Virus record (IMG/VR): IMGVR_UViG_3300042520_000681
Span: 1 to 64,000 of that record
Reading direction: 5' to 3' (one strand)
DNA length: 64,000 nucleotides
Source of the DNA: a virus
The notes under the pieces were generated by a model. It did not search any database. It had not been told where the DNA came from and saw only the letters and a program-made list of their open reading frames with translations. The position numbers were made by a program, and so were the translations under genes. This document shows positions 60,727 through 64,000 of this stretch, piece after piece (position 1 is the first letter of the stretch; each line of letters starts with the position of its first letter).

Positions 60727-61998
60727 ATGAAAAAAGAACTACCGCATGATCTAGATGCGGAGCATGGATTCCTATGCTCCTGCATGAACGAAAATAAGGT
60801 AATCGGGAAAACCGCAGATAGGGTAAACCTAGATTACTTCCACTTCGACGCCAACAAGCACATCTGGCAAGCAATGCTGGATATGTGGGTATCCAAGAAG
60901 CCAATTGACCTCCTGACTCTAACCTGTGAGTTGAGAGGCAAAGGCACACTGGATGAGGTCGGAGGAGAACAGCACATCACGAATGTCTATACATTTGTTC
61001 CATCCCATGTGAACTGGGATTCCTACTTGCACACGATGGAGGACTTGATGGTTCGCAGGAGAATCCTCAATACCTGTAAGAGGATTTTCTTGGATGCATT
61101 CGACAGGACGATTGATACCGAGACGCTACAGGCTTCCGCTAGTAAGGACATCACTGGAATGGTATCTACCAAGACGGAGGTAAGACTAGCTAAAGATGTT
61201 TTGTCTGCCTGCGTTAATCGGTGGGAAGAGGCCGCTAGAACTGGTGGCGAGATTAATCGGGGGCATCCATCAGGTATATCCAAGTGGGATATAGCAACGA
61301 GAGCATTCAGGCCCAAGACACTTCACATCATCGCTGGTGCAGCTAAAGCAGGAAAGACTACATCAGCTCTACAGATGGTTACAAATCCTGTAATCAAATG
61401 TAATGTCCCGATTGCGATTATCAGTATGGAAATGTCCGCTGAAGAGATCATGGACAAGCATATCGCCTCTATATCGCAGATTGCTCTATCTGACCTGCTA
61501 GACGGCAAGCTACGCAAGGAAGACCACGCTAGGCTCTCTAAGGCTATCTCTGAGACGATGAACAGACCGATCCATATCGTTGACGAGGCTTGCATGAATG
61601 TCAGCCAATTCAGGGCTAGATGCAGAAGGCTTGTCGTAGAGAACAAGGTTGAGATTATTATGGTGGACTATGCTCAGTTGATGGAAGGATCGAATGATCC
61701 CAAGAGCCGCGAGCGTGAGGTTGCCGAAGTATCTAGAACAGCAAAGATCGTCGCCAAGGAACTGAATGTATGTATTGTCCTTCTAGCGCAGCTAAACGAG
61801 AACGGGGCCGTCCGTGAATCAAGGACATTCTACATGGACTGCGATTCCTTCACTAAGATCATGCCAGACGAGGAAGGAGATAGTGGAGAGGATTACATAA
61901 TGCATATCACGCATAATCGGCATGGTGGGACATTCTCCATCCCGCTCCGCTTCATCAAGCATCAAGCTAGATTTGAACAGAAGATTGTTGAACAATAA
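60727..61998 (+). CDS. dnaB: DnaB-like replicative helicase (423 aa)
   Basis: The N-terminal domain (EHGFLCSCMNENKVIGKTAD, then YFHFDANKHIWQAMLDMW) matches the DnaB N-terminal helical fold. RecA-type domain: Walker A GAAKAGKTTSAL (about 201-212), Walker B IIMVDYAQLM (about 310-319), then a CIVLLAQLNENG motif III-type segment. It would unwind the fork, loaded by the initiator encoded at 12067. No primase domain is fused. Its stop codon is inside a palindrome copy. Confidence 0.88.
   Translation: MKKELPHDLDAEHGFLCSCMNENKVIGKTADRVNLDYFHFDANKHIWQAMLDMWVSKKPIDLLTLTCELRGKGTLDEVGGEQHITNVYTFVPSHVNWDSYLHTMEDLMVRRRILNTCKRIFLDAFDRTIDTETLQASASKDITGMVSTKTEVRLAKDVLSACVNRWEEAARTGGEINRGHPSGISKWDIATRAFRPKTLHIIAGAAKAGKTTSALQMVTNPVIKCNVPIAIISMEMSAEEIMDKHIASISQIALSDLLDGKLRKEDHARLSKAISETMNRPIHIVDEACMNVSQFRARCRRLVVENKVEIIMVDYAQLMEGSNDPKSREREVAEVSRTAKIVAKELNVCIVLLAQLNENGAVRESRTFYMDCDSFTKIMPDEEGDSGEDYIMHITHNRHGGTFSIPLRFIKHQARFEQKIVEQ
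61983..61997. promoter_or_regulatory. dispersed palindrome copy 12
   Basis: GATTGTTGAACAATA, one mismatch. It spans the helicase stop codon and ends 4 nt before the next start (62002). Confidence 0.7.
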
Positions 61999-62001
61999 CC
62001 C

Positions 62002-62253
62002 ATGAAAACAATACAAGAAAAAGTGGACGAACTAATCGGGGAGGATGAGTCAATCCTACTAGCTGACGGATTCGATTCTGCCTTCATAGGTGTAGCTAGG
62101 CAGTTCAATACTCCGTTTGCTGTTTATGACAGGGAACAATGCATTGAAATCCTAATGGAAAATATGTCTCACGAAGATGCGGAGGAATATTTCCAATACA
62201 ATGTTGAAGGCGCATATGTCGGTGAAAACACCCCAGCGTTTTTGATAAAATAA
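62002..62253 (+). CDS. conserved small phage protein (83 aa)
   Basis: DSAFIGVARQFNTPFAVYDR (about 25-44) and EDAEEYFQYNVEGAYVGENT (about 58-77) give a motif set that recurs in small phage proteins of unknown function, often near replication genes (from memory). It starts 3 nt after the helicase stop. Confidence 0.68.
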   Translation: MKTIQEKVDELIGEDESILLADGFDSAFIGVARQFNTPFAVYDREQCIEILMENMSHEDAEEYFQYNVEGAYVGENTPAFLIK

Positions 62254-62276
62254 ATTACGGTTTATTTTAAAAGAAT

Positions 62277-62870
62277 TTGATTATCAGCCATGCTGTGATA
62301 GTCTAAAAATATAAACACACCCGCTGTTCCTCTAGCACAGCAATGAACATTATGGGCGGGTTAGCTCTTTGAAACATTTTAGGTCTGGGGCGCAGGAGCC
62401 AACGGGATATTCAGTTATCCTGTGAATCTGATTGAATTCAGACAGACTAAATTTAGGATTATTCCGTGACAAATACTACCCATTATTTGTCACGAATAAA
62501 TCTGATTTTAGATTTGTCCGAACGGTTCGATGCATGTCTCCACGGCATGGGCAAAACCGCAGAGGATGAATCTTATTTTGATCGGCGGCGTGGAAGCCAC
62601 TTCCCAATGGGTTGTGCTGTAGCCAAGGGCTATAGAGACACGCAGGTAGAGGATGACGAACACCTCATTAAAAACGGCTATCGAACTAGCTAGGGTAGCG
62701 TCTAGCCCGATCAATAATTTTCAGCAGGTAGGTGTCTAATTACCTGATGAGCGAACTGCGTAGCGGAACGCCACATCGAACTGGGGGAACGCTGGGTCGT
62801 TCACAAGTTTGGCAACCCCCGCCTAAAAAGAGGATGCATACTCGTTCCTGCTGAATATCCTTTATTCAGT
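62277..62870 (+). ncRNA. candidate large structured RNA Y
   Basis: About 590 nt without a convincing gene. Its 5' part copies the order of RNA X: a TTGATT start, a hairpin (GATTATCA/TGATAGTC, 62279-62303), then a stem closed by ACCCGC/GCGGGT (62319-62361). Next come an 11-bp perfect stem CGTGACAAATA/TATTTGTCACG (62465-62494), a 9-bp closing stem TTCAGCAGG/CCTGCTGAA (62720-62855) and inside it GGGGG/CCCCC (62783-62820). A 75-codon GTG frame (62466-62693) crosses it but starts inside the perfect stem. The RNA class is unknown. Confidence 0.5.
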
Positions 62871-62899
62871 ATAAAATATAAATATACAAACTAACGCAT

Positions 62900-63046
62900 A
62901 TGAAACTAAAAAACAGCGAAGATAGAAAAGCCAGAATCAATCAGGTAAAATCTCAAACGACAGGAGCAGGGAAGGGCGATAGGCCAAGACCTGTGACAAG
63001 CAAGTATTGGGATAACTACGATTCCATTGACTGGAAGAAAAAATAA
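62900..63046 (+). CDS. small KGDRPRPV-motif protein (48 aa)
   Basis: MKLKNSEDRKARINQVKSQT, then GAGKGDRPRPV and a YWDNYDSIDWKKK end. From memory, short phage proteins with KGD.PRPV are widespread and of unknown function. Basic N-terminus. Confidence 0.65.
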   Translation: MKLKNSEDRKARINQVKSQTTGAGKGDRPRPVTSKYWDNYDSIDWKKK

Positions 63047-63071
63047 AACATAATAAATAAAGTTATAACAC

Positions 63072-64000
63072 ATGAAACATACATATCATATATTGGGGCT
63101 TCCACATACTGTTACATCTAAAGAGTTTAACGCTTGTGCATATACGCAAAAAGTCGTTAAGTTCGGAAAGATGATGACGGAGCGTGGACATGAAGTCATC
63201 CATTACGGACACGAAGATTCAGACTTGATCTGCACAGAGCATGTATCCGTCCTAACGAACGACGACTTCAAGAAGAGCTACGGATCGCACGACTGGCGCA
63301 AGACATTCTTCAAGTTCAATACGCAAGACCACGCATACCAGACATTCTACCGCAATGCGATTAAGGCTATCGGTCAGCGCAAGAAGAAGAATGACTTTAT
63401 CCTTCCATTCTGGGGCAGCGGAGTCAGGCCGATTTGTGACGCGCATAACGACATGATTGTTGTAGAGCCGGGAATCGGATATGCAGGAGGACACTGGGCA
63501 AGATGGAAGGTATGGGAGAGTTACGCGATTTATCATGCCTATTGTGGCTTGAAGAATGTTGGTCAGTGCAATCAAGATTGGTATGATGTTGTAATTCCTA
63601 ATTATTTCGATGAAGAAGACTTTGAATTTAACGATAAGAAAGAAGATTACTTTTTGTATCTTGGCAGGGTTTATTCAGGCAAAGGCGTTGATGTTGCGAT
63701 TCAAGCCACGGAAAAAGCAGGAGTTAAGCTTGTCATTGCAGGACAGAAAGAAGAAGGCTATAAATTGCCAGCGCATGTTGAATATGTCGGATATGCCGAC
63801 GTGGTAAAGCGCAAGAAATTGATGGCAAATGCGAAGGCTAGTTTTTTACCTTCCATGTATGTTGAGCCATTTGGAGGCGTCCAGATTGAGAACTTGCTTT
63901 GTGGAACTCCCACGATAACGACAGACTGGGGTAGCTTTGCAGAAAATAATTTGCATGGGATTACAGGCTATCGTTGCCGGACTATGGGTGACTTCGTAGA
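63072..64000 (+). CDS. GT4-like glycosyltransferase, partial
   Basis: Cut by the window edge after 309 codons. [20 protein letters not shown] (about 196-215) and [20 protein letters not shown] (about 262-281) with [14 protein letters not shown] are the donor-binding E-x7-E and Gly-rich motifs of GT-B/GT4 glycosyltransferases. The N-terminal half ([20 protein letters not shown]) holds the acceptor domain. Start 63072 follows an AT-rich leader. It may decorate fibres, capsid or host glycans. Confidence 0.82.
   Translation, partial: MKHTYHILGLPHTVTSKEFNACAYTQKVVKFGKMMTERGHEVIHYGHEDSDLICTEHVSVLTNDDFKKSYGSHDWRKTFFKFNTQDHAYQTFYRNAIKAIGQRKKKNDFILPFWGSGVRPICDAHNDMIVVEPGIGYAGGHWARWKVWESYAIYHAYCGLKNVGQCNQDWYDVVIPNYFDEEDFEFNDKKEDYFLYLGRVYSGKGVDVAIQATEKAGVKLVIAGQKEEGYKLPAHVEYVGYADVVKRKKLMANAKASFLPSMYVEPFGGVQIENLLCGTPTITTDWGSFAENNLHGITGYRCRTMGDFV

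Noticed and set aside
62466-62693. 75-codon GTG frame inside candidate RNA Y
   Set aside because: The start lies in the arm of a perfect 11-bp stem and the frame spans other stems; no known motif. Weak, although not formally excluded.
62721-62800. Hammerhead-type ribozyme (CTGATGAG present)
   Set aside because: The CTGATGAG core is there, but no GAAA partner follows at the right place and the stem II and III pattern does not fit.

Overview
The window is a segment of a tailed double-stranded DNA phage genome, most like a podovirus by gene content: a ~770-residue portal, separate scaffold and capsid genes, a 2488-residue internal virion protein and many fibre genes. No tape-measure or contractile sheath gene, tRNA, integrase, DNA polymerase or primase is visible. 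The last gene runs off the right edge, so the genome continues. The host can only be inferred. A fibre-locus gene with autotransporter-type beta-strand repeats, a jelly-roll fibre tip and sigma54-like promoters would fit a freshwater Verrucomicrobiota/Planctomycetota-type host (low to moderate confidence).

Layout. 1-540: microsatellite-like repeats, no gene. 541-1144: a short leftward operon with a terminator. 1145-1441: a divergent control region with three sigma54-like promoters and two palindromes. 1442-5323: a rightward cluster of 15 small, mostly unknown (probably early) genes ending in a terminator. 5372-12966: a leftward block with the small terminase subunit, DNA-binding proteins, an ERF annealase and PD-(D/E)XK exonuclease pair, a queD-dpdA cassette pointing to 7-deazaguanine DNA modification, and a replication initiator/helicase loader. 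13045-13157: a possible small RNA. 13377-15618: a rightward nucleotide/DNA metabolism block (NrdR-like zinc ribbon, MazG, HNH, RuvC). 15700-19914: leftward small genes, a metallophosphoesterase and the lysis cassette.

19958-28599 is a large leftward array of collagen-like, S74-chaperone, LamG and autotransporter-repeat fibre genes. 28601-35787 is the head module (capsid, scaffold, portal) with a glycosyltransferase coupled to the portal. The large terminase (35868-37664) is alone on the plus strand. 37661-40357 encodes glycosyltransferases and a methyltransferase. 40354-47820 is a giant polyvalent-type ejected protein. 47833-58797 is the tail/fibre module. 58880-64000 holds a dCMP deaminase, a DnaB-type helicase, small genes, a GT4 glycosyltransferase and two large gene-free regions that look like structured RNAs with a similar 5' architecture.

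Two things cut across the map. First, a 15-bp palindrome, TATTGTTnAACAATA, occurs at least 12 times with at most one mismatch, often at gene boundaries just upstream of start codons; this looks like a phage-wide binding site. Second, five glycosyltransferase-like genes are spread among the virion genes, which suggests glycosylation of fibres or of modified DNA. Most genes are packed with ATGA or TAATG overlaps, so translational coupling is probably general.
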